Source of the DNA: Hydrangea macrophylla
Taxonomy: Eukaryota > Streptophyta > Magnoliopsida > Cornales > Hydrangeaceae
Direction of reading: 5' to 3'
Assembly: GCA_033977485.1 (NCBI GenBank)
Contig: CM066984.1
Location: 32,593,501 to 32,657,500 of the forward strand
DNA: 64,000 bases
Of the stretch, positions 23,906-36,726 are shown one piece after another (positions within the stretch are counted from its first letter, which is position 1; every line of letters starts with the position of its first letter). The position numbers and the translations under genes were made by a program. Under the pieces are notes generated by a model that saw only the letters and a list, made by a program, of their open reading frames with translations, had not been told where the DNA came from and did not search any database.

Positions 23906-24419
23906 AAGTCTTAACTCAATCAACCTCTCCACTAGTCCCAAAAACCTATCAATCTTCCACTTCTCTCTCACGTCAGTCATAACACCAAGAACTGCCATAG
24001 ATAGATTAATTCATATATTCTCAATAAAATAGTTCTTAAATTATCTAAAAATAGATATTAAGGATATTTTGGACAATTATATAGAAAATAAGCCATTTGA
24101 CTGCGGATGCTATCAAACACCACTACATCTTAATCAATACTTCTAAAAAGCTGTACCAAACAGGTTAACAACTTATTTTGAGTTCGTGTGTTTGAATCCT
24201 ATCGCTCACTCACCTCATTGATTTACCAAGTGCGTGTGTTGTGGGGTGGTGCACGTGTTCAGGGTTTGCCCCATGTTCTACTCCGAAAAAAATGACAATA
24301 GATATTGATCCTGAAGTCGCGAAGGACATGTTGGGGGATTTGTCCTCGTTATCCAAAAAAAGAAGAACTAACTATGAGTTCTAAAAGCTAAAAGTTATAA
24401 TTTGTCTGATTACACTATA

Positions 24420-24620
24420 CCTAGGAGTGTACACCAGTTGAGCCGCTCAACAAGAGCTCACGACTCAGCTCGACTCGTATAATAAACGAGATAAGCAAGC
24501 TTGAGCTTGAATACAAGGCTCGTTTAATAAATGAGACAAGTTTGAGCACACATGAGTTCAGCTTGATAAGTATCGCGAACAGTTCGATGAAGGCTCGTGA
24601 AAAATCTATTTAATAGGTTT
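24420..24620. mobile_element. hAT-like end fragment (CTAGGAGTGTACAC type)
   Basis: Starts with CTAGGAGTGTACACCAG followed by repeated GAGCTC/GCTCG words, a pattern typical of plant hAT MITE ends. No matching second end is visible before the sequence becomes AT-rich, so this is a fragment. Confidence 0.35.
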
Positions 24621-24769
24621 GATAAATATTTGTTGGGGCAATTAGCAATTAATCCAAATTAAGGAAAGTATATTGGTTTAGGTATAACTAGTAAAAATAT
24701 TTGGGAGAAGGTACACTCCTTGGTATTTTGACAAATCTACCCTAATATTGGTCTACACCAAGAAAGTTT

Positions 24770-25340
24770 CACCCCTGCATCTCCGGCGACCACTACCATA
24801 GCCTCGCCTGAGGTCCGGCGACCTCGCCTGAGCTCCGACGACCACCATCATGACCTTAAAGCCTCCACCAACCACCACCACCTCACCTTACTTTCAACAA
24901 CCACCATCACGACCTTAAGCCTCCACCAACCACCACCACCTCACCTGATTGACCTTATTCACAACCAAAACTCCAAATCAACATACAATGATAAGAAAAT
25001 AACTTTCTGAAAGTTCATTTCTTATACCACCGAAAAAACTTGTGAAATTATAAAAAAAAAAAAAGTTGTGAAATTTATCAACAAAAAGTTGTGAAATTTC
25101 ACAGAGTTCGTGAAATTTCATGAAACCACCATAGCCACACCAAACCTTTGCTAATCACCACCACGACCTCACCTGACGATCTCTTCACAACCAAACTACC
25201 ACATCAATATCAAATGATCACAAAACAAGTTTTTGAAATTTAATTTCTCATACCAGCACCGAAAAAGTTGTGAAAATTTCAAAAGAAAAAAAAGTTATGA
25301 AATTTCAGAAAGATTGTGAAATTTCACAAAAAAGTGTTTT
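24770..25340. repeat. Degenerate direct repeats (CACC-rich and GTGAAATTT-rich)
   Basis: A segment of about 60 bp with CACGACCTTAAGCCTCCACC is repeated near 24838-24890 and 24900-24955. A longer block with TCACAACCAAA, CTTATACCACCG and GTTGTGAAATTT occurs near 24950-25090 and again near 25180-25330. No gene was found here. Confidence 0.5.
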
Positions 25341-25569
25341 GCCAAACATTGAAAAAACTTTTTACAAATTTGAGCATTCATATCAATCTGTAACTTGTTT
25401 TTTTTGCATAAAATCTATATATTTACAACCTACTCAACGAGATCTATCAAACAACTATTACTGTTTATATCAAACTTCTGGGAAAAAATGTTGAGAAAGC
25501 TACTAATTTTTTTTGATAAATTTCACAAAAAAATGTGTTAAAAAAAATAAAAAAAAATAAAAAGGAAGA

Positions 25570-25885
25570 AGAAGAAGAAGATGATGGTGGATCAGTGCAC
25601 TGGTGGCCGGATCTGCTCGTGAAAATGCTCGCTTTGGTGGTGGTGACCGATGGTGCCGCTGGCTCGGAGATGGTGGTGGTTGGCTCGCGAGATGGTGGTG
25701 GTTGGCTCGGAGATGGTGGTTGGCTCGGCGATGGTGGTGGTTGGCTCGCGAGATGGCGGTGTTTGGCTCGCGATGGCAGTGGTCTTGGTTGGTGGTGGTG
25801 CCGACGACGAAGGTCCCCGGCGATGGCAGTGGTCTTGGTTGGTGGTGGTTGGTGATGTTGCTGAGAGAGAGAGAGAGAGAGATGA
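25570..25885. repeat. GGT-rich minisatellite (GATGGTGGTGGTTGGCTCG type)
   Basis: Short imperfect repeats of GATGGTGGTGGTTGGCTCG, then two copies of a CGATGGCAGTGGTCTTGGTT unit and a GA microsatellite near 25863-25882. Open frames on both strands are low-complexity and not supported as genes. Confidence 0.6.
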
Positions 25886-26245
25886 AGAAAGAGAAATGAA
25901 AATGAAAATACAAATAAGGGTAAATATGTCTCAAAAATATGTGGTCAACTGGTCAAATGACCTATTCCAAATTAACTTATTGAATAATGTCCTTATTACC
26001 AAAAAGATTTCCTTTGTGTCTTTAAACCAAATAATTCTCCTAATTGGGTATTTAATACCAAATTTCTAATATTTGTTTAGTTATATGTATATGAGATAAT
26101 TATAAAAATATAATATATATATATATATATATATGTATAATTATATATACATGGCCTATGTACATTATTACCTATAAAGTATTTTTGAACCGACCCGAAA
26201 AAACCGACCCTCTCATTTTACTTACCCGATCAGCTGCCCACGTAA

Positions 26246-26639
26246 GAGCAACTCCAAGGGTAGTCATCAAATTTGGGTTTCTAAAATACCATTTGGTTAC
26301 TTGAATAGTGTTTTACATACCAAATAAATCTCATGTACTCCAACCATAGTACCCAAAACTAGTCTCCATTTTATTATTTAATATATTTTGATGTATCTCA
26401 ACCATACATACACTAAAAATATTATTTTATTCATAAACCAATGGCTAGGATCATCCCACCAAATATGCAACCCCTCACTTTCTCTCTCCAAAGGCTATAA
26501 CTTTGGAGACTCAAACCATGAGTTTGCATAATGGATCCCCTTTTGGATCCCCATTGGAGTGCAATTTTTGGGATGAGGGGATCCATTTTGGCATCTTTTA
26601 GTTTTGGATACCCATTTGGATCCCCCATTGGAGTTGCTC
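26246..26639. mobile_element. PIF/Harbinger-type MITE, 394 bp
   Basis: Terminal inverted repeats GAGCAACTCCAA and TTGGAGTTGCTC, flanked by a TAA target duplication (26243-26245 and 26640-26642), the standard PIF/Harbinger signature. No coding content. It lies directly upstream of the first candidate segment of the zinc-finger pseudogene. Confidence 0.82.
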
Positions 26640-26642
26640 TAA

Positions 26643-26886
26643 GGTTTCAAAGCACTGTACAAAGCTATGAATGCTCGGACTATAAAGAGTGAAGATGGTT
26701 CTGGACCTCTGGTAAGCAGTCATGAGCTTTTGGTGGATTCAAAATTATTGAGATAAAAAAATTCAATGGAGCAAAGAGAATCCAAAACCCTAAACCTACG
26801 ATACTCTGTTTCGCATCCTATCTCTTTGCAATGCTGAATCTCATCGTTCTCATGCCAATCAAGTTGTTCCTGATGAGCCAAAACAA
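26643..26886 (+). pseudogene. Candidate 5' exon remnants of the CCCH gene
   Basis: Two stretches read like coding sequence in different frames: about 26643-26755 (KALYKAMNARTIKSEDG) and about 26810-26886 (LFRILSLCNAESH, ending PDEPKQ before a GTAATA donor). A frame change or missing intron lies between them. They are placed with the downstream zinc-finger gene only by position and strand. Confidence 0.3.
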
Positions 26887-27291
26887 GGTAATACTAGATT
26901 TATTTTCGAATGAAACTGTTTGGCTGCTGAGAAAATTAAGTAAATGAGAAAATGAAATCATAGTATAGAACTCTATGTTTTATGTTGTACTGACTTCGCC
27001 TAATTTGATTCTTATTTTCTTTTGCCTAGAATGGGTCTGATGGTTTTATGTTGAAAACCCACAACACTGTTTCTCTGAATTTCTTAGTCAGAACGATAAT
27101 CAGACTACATTGATTGGTAAAAAATCTAACTTTTAAAATGTGATTCCTTTATGTTATAGAGAAAGTAACCTGAAGTGGATGGAGATGTTAAAGTTACCAT
27201 TTTTTTGTTGCTAATTATCATGTTTTTTTGTCTTTTGGTTGCTACTGAATTATGTAATGTACAGGTGACGGTTTGTGTGAGTTGGGATTCC

Positions 27292-27292
<1 letters not shown>

Positions 27293-27327
<35 letters not shown>
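27293..27327. repeat. 35-bp C homopolymer followed by TA repeat
   Basis: An uninterrupted run of 35 C, then TTT and a TA dinucleotide run. This is unusually long for plant DNA and a likely spot for sequencing or assembly length error. Confidence 0.95.
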
Positions 27328-27368
27328 TTTATATATATATATATATATAAATGTTAAAGCCCCATAAC

Positions 27369-27733
27369 CTAGGTAGCACCGGTGCTGGTACGGGGATGCG
27401 GGTGCGAGGAATTCGCCAATTTTCTGAAAAGTAAGGGTGTGGGTGCGGCGGGAGTACCTGATAAAATATTAAAGATATATTTTCAGATAGTAGTATATAC
27501 AAATTATTTTATAACTATTAGTGCATTAGTATATACCCTAGATTATTGCTATTATTATTTTCTATTGTTTATCTTTTAAACTCCAAAGCTTTCAAAATTG
27601 TATGAAGAACTTGTGTTCTTTTCCAAAAGATCGCTACAAAAAAGTCCCAGCCAAACTTCAAAAGAACTCAAAGAATCCATGGAGCATTCAGTATGGGTGC
27701 GGCGTCCTTTTTCGAAGAGTCCGTGTTTCATAG
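27369..27733. mobile_element. hAT element, CTATGAAGCACC family, 365 bp
   Basis: Ends CTAGGTAGCACCGG and CCGTGTTTCATAG (complement CTATGAAACACGG), flanked by an exact 8-bp duplication CCCATAAC at 27361-27368 and 27734-27741. It lies in intron sequence of the zinc-finger pseudogene. The terminal sequence is related to the element at 30323-31160. Confidence 0.88.
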
Positions 27734-29045
27734 CCCATAACTATTGGAGTTTTTGTTCTTAATTCATTGAGTGAATTGGGTTTGAAAATTTATTTTATTT
27801 TTTTATGTTAATCTTTTTGTTAAAGCCCCATAACTATTGGAGTTCTTGTGTGCTTAATTCTCTGAATTTCAATCCTGTTATGTTAAAACAAAAACCAACA
27901 GCTAAATTTTAATTTTTATATTTGTTAGATTCTGTAATATTGTTTCATTTATGTTATAGAGGAAGCAGACTGCAGTGAATGAAAAGTTAACTTATCATTT
28001 TTTGTTGCTAATTATCAAGTACTTTGTCTTTTTGTTGCTGCTAAATTATGTAATGTACAGGTTGTTGTTCGGGGAAAGACACTGAACAGCAAGTGCATGG
28101 TGAATTAACTGGTCCTGCTACTCTGGGGTCTGAGAATTTGCTAATTGAGAAAGCTTTTGAGGGTTCTGAAGTGATTGGTAACCGTGATGGAGGTTTTAAT
28201 CAGGCTCCAATGAAAATAGATGATGTAGAAGGAGCAAATAGAATAGAAGGAAATGAGGAACTTATCCACAATGATGGTATTGATTTTGTGAAAACATTGG
28301 AAGAAAAGAAGGATGACAATGTTCTCCAGTCAAATAATCCGGAAGATCAATTTTGTCCTCTTGAAGTTTGTATGGAGGACTCAAGAAATGCAGGACGACT
28401 AGAAATAGACAAGGAACAACACAGTTGCGGCATTACTCAAGCTCTTAACTCATCTCTAGGTGTAGATAGGATTGCTGAATGTTTAATGCCACAAGTGAAT
28501 AGTGAAGAAAAAAATTCATTAGTTGAGAGGAATGAGTTAGAGGAGGTTGAGCACAAAGATATTGAGTTAGAGAAATCATTGCCTACTTGCACTGTAATTA
28601 ATCATCCACTTTCTGTTGCTTCAGATGAAGAAATTGAAGAAGGAGAAATTTCAGGGGATATTGGAATCTGTGACCAATCATCGGAGTTGTTGCTTGAAGG
28701 TGATGTATCATCTGAGTTGAAGAAGGTAGTTGAGGAGCCGATTTGTAAAGACATTAATATTAAGGAAGAGTTTGTTTCTAGAGAGCAAAAAGATGCACAT
28801 GAGAAAGATAAGAAGTCTAATACAAAGTTATCTAGTATGGAATTGGAACTCATAGGCGGTAGTAGGGTACATATGGAATACAAGTCTGAAATGGTTTTTC
28901 CCTTGCAAAATATAGAGGCTAAGCAAAACAACGGAGAACCATGGAGTCTGGTAGTGCAATTGCTAGTCCAGAAATTCTGTTCCCTCGTGGCAAAATATTG
29001 GGTGAAAATCTAACTCAAAATAAATACAGTATGTCTTCTGTCAAG

Positions 29046-31539
29046 GTATGAATTTGATTGAAACTTTTCCTCAAGTGCTTTGGAAAGTCATAATTTTTTT
29101 TTGCGTTTATGACATCTCTGAACTAGACAATTCAATTTCGGTTGCTTGAGTTGCCACTTGCCCCTAAGGTAATATATTTGATATACCACCTTTAATTTTA
29201 CGAGGAAGATGCATTTTAGTTAAAACCATCACTTCTGTTTCCATAAAATGATTGTAAATGAGTTCATTCCTTGACATGGCTTTGTGAAGAATGATGCAAA
29301 TGATCTTAGTAATTTTTGGAGAGCCATGAGATCTGTAACTTTCATAGGCTCTTGACCTCTGTCTCAATAGATGGTGCTAACCAGAATTGGAAGCTACAAC
29401 TACCATTATCTGTATCAATTTGTGAGTGTTATTACGTACCATGCCATTTTCCGGTCTCTGCATTTAAAGCAGGATGTTGCTGGCTAGTTTGATTCTAAAC
29501 TATAAGCTTTGAGGCCTTAATGGTGTAGTTTATTAAATATCAAGTCAAGTAGAGTAGAATAATACTCCTCTAGGTGCATGTCGTGCTCGTGCATACTAAT
29601 AGAATTGCATGACATAAGTCACTGTCAATCAATCTTTTTGGAACGATATGGCAGCAGGTGACTAACACTTAAGTAGGTTTACCTATTTTCCTTTGGGATG
29701 CCTCAAAGCTCACCAATCCTCTTTACTTTTATTTATTGATTTTATTAGTCAACGATGTTTTTTTATTCTCAATTTGCTGGACATGGCTTTAACTATGGAT
29801 CATGGCAATTATTTTCGGTCAAATTATGGTACTGTAGTTTTATTTGGAGACCTTGGTTTGTTTAGAGTAGTCTATGACAGTTAGAGTTTTAAGTTTCCTA
29901 TTTTGGGTCGTAGTTCTAACTGAATTAGGGATACCTAGCAGCCTATAAATATCTGCATAAGCTTTCCGTTGGGGGAAAAGCTGAGATTATGAAATTTAAG
30001 ATTGGGTTGTGTGATGTGACTAAACTCTGGCGAGGTTGTGCCTGACAATTCTTCTTCTTTTCTTTTTCTTCTCCAACACTGTTATCAGATTACTACTCAC
30101 AGCCCGAGAACAACCATTAGTAAAAAGCTTACTCCAATCAATCCTAACCTATAACCTAAAACTGTGGCTAGCATACAGGCCTTCAAACAACCACAAAACT
30201 GAAATTTCTGTAACCTTTCCAGAAACTAGCCAATTTCATTGACTTTTCTTCCCCAAGCCCTATACCTTTTTTCCCCTATGTTTTAAATGCCAAACTTGCA
30301 AGCTTCCTGTAATACAAACCACCTAAGAAGCACCGATACGGACACGCGACACGGACACGACACGACACGACACGGATACGCCGATACGGCATTTCTAAAA
30401 AAAGCAGAATACGATACGTTGGGGACACGATTTTTAAAATATTTTTTTTTGAAATATATGTTTACCATGTCTTATCAAAATTGGCATAAAAGCACATATA
30501 TCACAACAATACTATGAAATTATCAAAAACAACAAAGCAAATGAATAAAATTCAAAAACATCTTCATTAATATGTTAAATGACATTCATCAACCAAGTGT
30601 CAAAGCACATTGTCATTTGCTAACTACTAAGTAATGTATGCACTTGTCCCCCACGTATGTCCATCTACATAAACCAAGTACCAAAAGATATTTGCTAACT
30701 TGTGTCCACTAGTATATAGCCCAAAAAATATACTTGTGATCATGAATTAAGTTCCAAAAAATACCGGCTAATTACTAAATAGTAACTAGTAGTACTATAT
30801 ATGTCCCAAAAAGATGTCCATCCGCTCATTCTTCAATTGCCTCATCACCATCATCGGTAAATATCGGGTTGTGTTGTCGTTTTCTATTTCGATATTGATA
30901 CGAGTGCCAAAACAGAGTGTCGGTGCTCCATAGACCGTTGGTTACCCACCAATGGTGGATGAAATCAACATCCGCAAACTCATGACCTACTTGAGTATCC
31001 GACACGTGTCCAAAGAGTGTCGGCTCAAGAAAAACTAACAAAAAATTCCGACACGAAATTTTGAGTATCCGACGTGTCCAAAGAGTATCGGAGAGTGTCG
31101 GTGTCGGATACGTATCCGACACTGATACGTGGGGCAAAAGAGAGTGTCGGTGCTTCATAGCAAACCACCCATTGACGGCTTTATCCCAAGCTGTCATGTA
31201 CACCGGCTCCATCAAACTTTGTATGATGATCAGTGATCACATTAGGCTTAAAGGGGAAACAAATGTTGGAGCCTCGTTATATGTGAAAATTGTGATAGCA
31301 TAGGGAAGAGCTACTTTCTGGAGATGCAGTTATTGAGGATCATTAGGGACCTAGGGTAATCATTTTCTTGTTGTCAAAGACTTATATTGACTTGCATTTA
31401 GATTTTTTTCTTAGTTGACAAAATTATTGGATCACTCACTTAATATCGTTCAGTGCGACCACATATCTAGCTGTCCTTTCTATGGTTACATTTGGTTCAG
31501 ATGTAGTAAACCTAATATAGTGTTGGCCATTTGTAGCAG
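29046..31539 (+). other. Long intron of the CCCH gene
   Basis: Begins with a GTATGA donor and ends with a TTGTAGCAG acceptor. It is AT-rich, with no convincing coding segment, and contains the hAT element 30323-31160. A missed small exon cannot be excluded, since the flanking exons join in phase without one. Confidence 0.55.
30323..31160. mobile_element. hAT element, CTATGAAGCACC family, 838 bp
   Basis: Ends CTAAGAAGCACCGATACGG and CGGTGCTTCATAG (complement CTATGAAGCACCG), flanked by an exact 8-bp duplication CAAACCAC at 30315-30322 and 31161-31168. GACACG words cluster at the left end and TCCGACAC/GAGTGTCGG words in the right third. No transposase is present; reading frames inside are short and unsupported. 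Confidence 0.92.
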
Positions 31540-32121
31540 GATGACGGTGTCAGCAAGAAGCGAAAGCGTGGTCCTGGGACCAATGAACGTAGACGAAAGA
31601 AAATGGTATTTTTATTTTCTTGATCTTTTCTTCTTTTTTTTTTTCTTTTTGGTGTGGTGTGGTGTGGGTGGGGGAGGGTTTCATTTCAAGTTGGTACCAT
31701 TTGATGCTCAACAGACTGTTTACATTTTGCAATATTTTAGCTAAGCGCTCATCTAGTGTCGATTTATGGTATATGCATATAATATAATTACGAATTCATT
31801 CATCTTCATTACATTATGCAGCTAAAAAAAGAACTAAACGAGCAGAAAAGAACAGAAAGCTTGGTATTGAAAGACTGAAACTGCAACCGGTGTTGAAACC
31901 AAAAACAGTAACATATTGCCGTCATTATCTCCGGGGAAGATGCCAGAAGGTTGTACAATGTTCTATATTTTGTTATTCTAGTTCACAGTGAAGTATTGAT
32001 TTTTTAGTAGTTTCACATGCATTCGATTGATAACTTTATTTCTTTTTGTTGTACAGGGAGAAAAGTGCAAATTTTCACACGATACAATACCCTTGACAAA
32101 ATCCGTGGTATAATCTTGTGG

Positions 32122-32125
<4 letters not shown>

Positions 32126-32170
<45 letters not shown>
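32126..32170. repeat. (ATT)n microsatellite in a CCCH-gene intron
   Basis: About 15 ATT triplets within the short intron between the exons ending 32107 and starting 32397. Confidence 0.95.
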
Positions 32171-33643
32171 CTTATGCTTCATTGTGATTCTATCGTGCAT
32201 TTTATTGTGTTCAGTTATGTTCGCTACTTTCTCACCAAAATTATGTATCATCTGTACATCACGCTTCACAAGTGAAATTTTGTATCATCTGACTATCTAC
32301 ATCACGCTTCTCAATTTTTTTCTTGCAAGATATGGGGTTGTCGTTATCACTCACTCACTCTCTCTCTCTCTCTCTTTTACTTTTTTGGTGTTGCAGGCGT
32401 GCTGTCATTTGGCACGTCACTCATGCATGAAAGGAGACAACTGTCCATTTGATCACGAACTCTCCAAGTATCCTTGCGACAATTACGTGTCAAAAGGTTC
32501 TTGTAGCAGAGGTGCTGACTGTATGTTTTCTCATGATGTAAGTCTTTGTTTTCTGGGTTTCTATTTGTCTATGTTTGCAATGCTTTTCTGCCTAAGTGGT
32601 GCGACTTACTTTGCTATGTATTTCTTGGTGTGTGACACTATTTCCCTCAGATGCCACAAAAGGAAGGTGGTTCCCCCATGGCTTCAAATGTTTCCAAATC
32701 TGGTCTGAGGAACTCTTCCCTACATGGTAATTCAATTTCAAGTTCTAAGATTACTGAACAGAATGTGAGAGAGACTTTCCTAAAACCTGCTGCACAGAGA
32801 ACCATAGGAAAGAACATTGTATCTTTTGAGAAGTCATCATTAGGAAATACCAGTCAGTGTAGTCAACCTGGATCATCTGTTAAGGAAGATAATGGTGTCA
32901 AAGTTGGCCCCGATAAGATCAATAGTTCATTGGATATAGTTGAAAGTTTGAATTACACAACAAAGAGAACGGCTGGCGTGGCAACCAAGGGGAATAAACT
33001 TCCTGTCGTTTGGCAAAGCTCCTTTAGTTGATGATCTCAGTAGTAAAGATTCATCTAGATTTCCTTCCAACAAGGATTGTAGTATTGGGAAATCAGTGTT
33101 CGGTGGTTCGAGTACAGATGTACAAGCTGACTCGTCTCCAAAGAGAAATGATGGATTCAGAGTTGACAATCAGGTCGACCAAAGTGCATCCGACTCAGTA
33201 CGACATTTGAATGAGATGCCAAAATGGTCACCTTCAGAGGCATGTGCAAGGCTAAATTTCCTCTCATATGGCAAAGGTCCAACAACTGATTCTAGTAGTG
33301 ACAAACAAGCTAGCTCGTCTTCAAGTCAATCATTGGATCAAGTAGCAGACTGACACGGTAAAGGCAATCCAAGTTCGACGCAGAAGTTACTCTTCTCAAA
33401 CACATTGAGCTCATCTCAGAAGACTCTCCTGTCGAACACACCAAGCTCGGCTCAGAAGGCACTTCTGTCGACTTTAGCATTCGCAGCTAAACACGAGTCT
33501 GAAATCAAGATGTGTCGGTTAATAATGGCCCCACTGTTGGTACTATCTTCAGCAAGGAAACTGGAAGTTCACAAGTTAAACCGATGGAAGCGTCAAAGAT
33601 TTTGGATTTCTTGTATGGTGGTGGTAATAAAAGCAACCAATGA

Positions 33644-35969
33644 AATGAGGACTACTAGAACGTGCGAGTGTTTTTTCTCATCCATCTTAACTGTTTCCAG
33701 TGCTTTCGAATATTCGGCTGCTGATACGAGGAAAATGGTTCTGGAATTTTAATTTGGGGTGCAGGTGGTTTAAGAAAGAGTATGAAAATGTTCGCCTTTT
33801 CCTTCTAATTTCATGACATCAATACGTAGCTGGCATCAGACTTCGGAGCTTAAGTTACCCAGTTGGTATCGTGCAGAATTGATCTAGCACATGGCTTCAG
33901 CCTAGAGGCTGTACAGTGAACAAAGGCATTTTGTCTTCAGCTGACCTTGTGCTAAGGGCGTGACTGAGCACAAAGTCTCGTGCAAGTAGTAGACATTCAT
34001 CACACACTTTAATTTTGTAGAACTGGTTCAATTTTGAACCTTTGAACTGGTTCATTTGCCTTCTTAAACAGTCTCTTGTAAGATCATTCCATTGGTCTGT
34101 TGGGATTTTATATGCTGAAGTTATGAATCTGAAGTATATATATCTATACTATCTTCCACGCTTCACTTATATTGTTTTTATTTTGTTATGTTTGATGATG
34201 GTGATTGCGATGATCTTGTGTAGCTATAGATGTCAAGGTGGCAAACCCAACTCTTTACTTCCATTGGAGAAAGATGGATTTCTGCCTCGGTATTGTTTTT
34301 TCTCAATGCTGCATGATTTGAAAATAAACAACCTTTCTGACACCATTTTCATTAATCATGTATGATATTGTGACTATCGTACGGAGTTGCTTTTGATCAC
34401 TGATTTCTTTAGTTGTCCTTAACGGCTTCAGGGCTTACTTCGTCGCTCGTGCAGGTTGTATTAAAATGAACCTCTGCTAATCTTTCAAGTAGTCATGACT
34501 GCGAACAAAGTCCTCCGAGATGTTCTTATAGACTCTTAAATGCATTTGATTTGCAGCTTCGAGTTTATCCTTCTCCTAACGAGAACCGGTCTTGGGCATG
34601 TCCTTTACCGGCAAAAATTGAAACTTAAAATAGATTCTGATGGCTGGGGTATCAATATGAATGTGGCATTCGAACATTGTAGTTGGGACAAAACTTTGTA
34701 GGATATCAGATATGGATATTATAGAGGAACCAGATATGGACATCTTGTTCTGTTAAAATAGAAACATGACTGAGTTGTCTACTTTCTGAAGGATTGTTCA
34801 TAAAATGAATATCCCTTTGGTATTGCAACTCCTTTGTGACAAATGGAAGAAGCAGAAGGTATCATCGGTCTTTGCACGTTTAAGATCTGCGCACCTGTTT
34901 TTGTGCTTTCATTTCATTTGCAAATTTGATTGAGGGTAAAAATATTTGTTGTACCGACTATTCTGCTTATGTCAATAATCAAAATTGCAACCACTGGGTT
35001 TTTTTTTTCTCGTAAAATATATTTCCATTCTAATTCAGCTTCTATTGATTGAAATGCTGATTAGATTCAGAATTCTGTATCATAGTATATTGGAATTTAC
35101 TGTATTCCCAATTGAAAACCACGAGTACAGTTATGGTTGGAAAATTGGCTTCATAACTATGTTATATTATTGAGTACAATTCTTTGTTTGAACCATTAGC
35201 CCATTTCGGCATCATACACGAATTCTGTATCATAGTATATTGGAATTTACCAAATTCGTTGATTATATGAGGGACACACGTTCACAACGAATAAAACTCC
35301 TATTTTCGAATTGTTAGTTGGTCATCTGAGCAAGTGATAAATGTGACAAAGGCTTTCGGATTGGAATGTGTTGCCTAAAGAAGCAGGGAATTAAGGCAGT
35401 AAGCTAGTTGACAAATAACTCAACAAGAGTCTATGAGCAATTTAACCAAAATCAGATTATGAAAACTTCATTGTTGTTGAATCACACACTCCCGAGTTTT
35501 CTCCAACTTACGATTAAAACTGTTGGTGACCAGATCTGCTAAAAGCACCCAAATTATGTACCAACCCGACAGAGAAAATGACTCTTCAGATATTTCTTAG
35601 CAATGTTTGCAAGGGGAAGAATAATTGCTCATCGTTAAAATGAGATAGAAGATAGAAATCCAAACATGGATAAGAAAAAAAATGCAAATACTCAAAAATC
35701 ATCATTTGTATACAAATCCAACCCAATTCACAGCCTCCTATAAATATACTTAATGGGAAAATCAAAATTATGGTACAGAGCTCAAATAGGAAATTCAAAT
35801 TCAGGACAGAGAAAATGGTATTCTATGATACAACAAGAAGAAGATGCATCAAAAGCATCAAACAAAAACTATCATACAGAGCTCAAATAGGAAATTCAAT
35901 TTCAGCGAATTCGGGGTATGAAAAATGGAATTCTGTTGTACAACAAATATCTTCCATGTTTAGAGTTAT
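33644..35969. other. Intergenic DNA, probable 3' UTR of the CCCH gene then AT-rich spacer
   Basis: The first few hundred bases probably hold the 3' UTR. Short direct repeats are seen: about 33 bp near 35068-35100 again at 35217-35252, and a roughly 60-bp segment (ACAGAGCTCAAATAGGAAATTC) near 35774 and 35876. No coding region is supported. Confidence 0.45.
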
Positions 35970-36154
35970 TTATGTCTTGAAGGTGAGTTTATTACTATTA
36001 GGCCTCATCACCCTATTGGATGTTGAAGAGGATGAAGCTGATAAGTTGTTATTATTTAATTCCTCTTTATCTTCGGTAAAAGCTTTTCTCAAATCATCTT
36101 GAAGTTCTGTGTACCTTCGCTTCTTCAGCTGCCGCTCTTCTAGACAGCCATTTC
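35970..36154 (-). CDS. Possible terminal exon of an unidentified gene
   Basis: On the minus strand a CTTACCTAG acceptor leads into an open frame of about 60 residues, starting NGCLEERQLKKRRYTELQDD, rich in charged residues, then a Ser/Asn-rich tail and a TAA at 35970-35972. The composition reads as genuine plant coding sequence. No family was recognised and the upstream exons were not located with confidence; the open segment at 37574-37857 is a candidate. Confidence 0.38.
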
Positions 36155-36370
36155 CTAGGTAAGCAAACTCTGTTCTATAAATTATTAAAAAATATACTTT
36201 TATACAATTGTATAAACTGGTACATTACCTTGATTGTTTATGCAATTAAGACAAATAACAAGAAGTATAAATAAGCTACATTAGGCTTTTAACATGTAAT
36301 CCAACTCCCAATATTCTTAAATGAACTTTGGAGTTTTTAAAATTATGTTAAGAGTCCCTCGTTTTTTAAC

Positions 36371-36449
36371 GCCTGGCCGCATCCGAGAAGAATCCGCTGC
36401 GTAGCAGGTGCAGACACGTCTACCTTTTTGAACAGTTCGTGCTTCCTAG
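36371..36449 (-). mobile_element. Fragment of a CTATGAAGCACC-family hAT element
   Basis: On the minus strand it begins CTAGGAAGCACGAACTG and continues with GATGCGGCC-type words as in the 27369 element. The other end is missing. Confidence 0.45.
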
Positions 36450-36726
36450 CCGTCCTATAAAATCATTCTGAGGAATTTTTTTTGAAACTTCGAAATGACC
36501 TGAATCAGTATACAGTTACAAACTTACATTCCAAATTTCGTACTTCTAAGTACAAAGTTACACATTTTATATTTGAATGACAATGTTTGATTTGAGACTT
36601 AACACACCACTCTAAGATTAGTGATAGAATGCGTATCTCATTGTTTGAGAGTCCAAACTATCAAAACTTTTAAAACCAGCTTCTTGAAAGAAATATATAT
36701 ATATATATATATAGTCTGCAGTAGAT

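Larger units (their letters stand above)
28061..33643 (+). pseudogene. CCCH zinc-finger protein gene, probably a pseudogene
   Basis: Exons read by splice sites: 28061-29045 (acidic, with an EEGEISGD motif), 31540-31605 (basic KKRKRGPG, nuclear-signal-like), 31822-31949, 32057-32107, 32397-32537, and a last exon 32651-33643. Three CCCH fingers are complete: YCRHYLRGRCQKGEKCKFSH (split by an intron), CHLARHSCMKGDNCPFDH and CDNYVSKGSCSRGADCMFSH. Such proteins bind RNA in the nucleus; the overall form resembles Arabidopsis C3H7-type proteins (recalled, not searched). Breaks: frame change near 28935, a 1-nt change in the A7 tract at about 31824-31830, an extra base near 32990, TGA at 33351-33353, and a base lost near 33508. 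The last frame ends at TGA 33641-33643. The finger exons look undamaged, so a shortened protein is possible. Confidence 0.72.

Noticed and set aside
25503..26069. Long Gly/Trp- or His/Pro-rich frames on both strands
   Set aside because: Low-complexity GGT minisatellite; no start context, splice sites or family resemblance.
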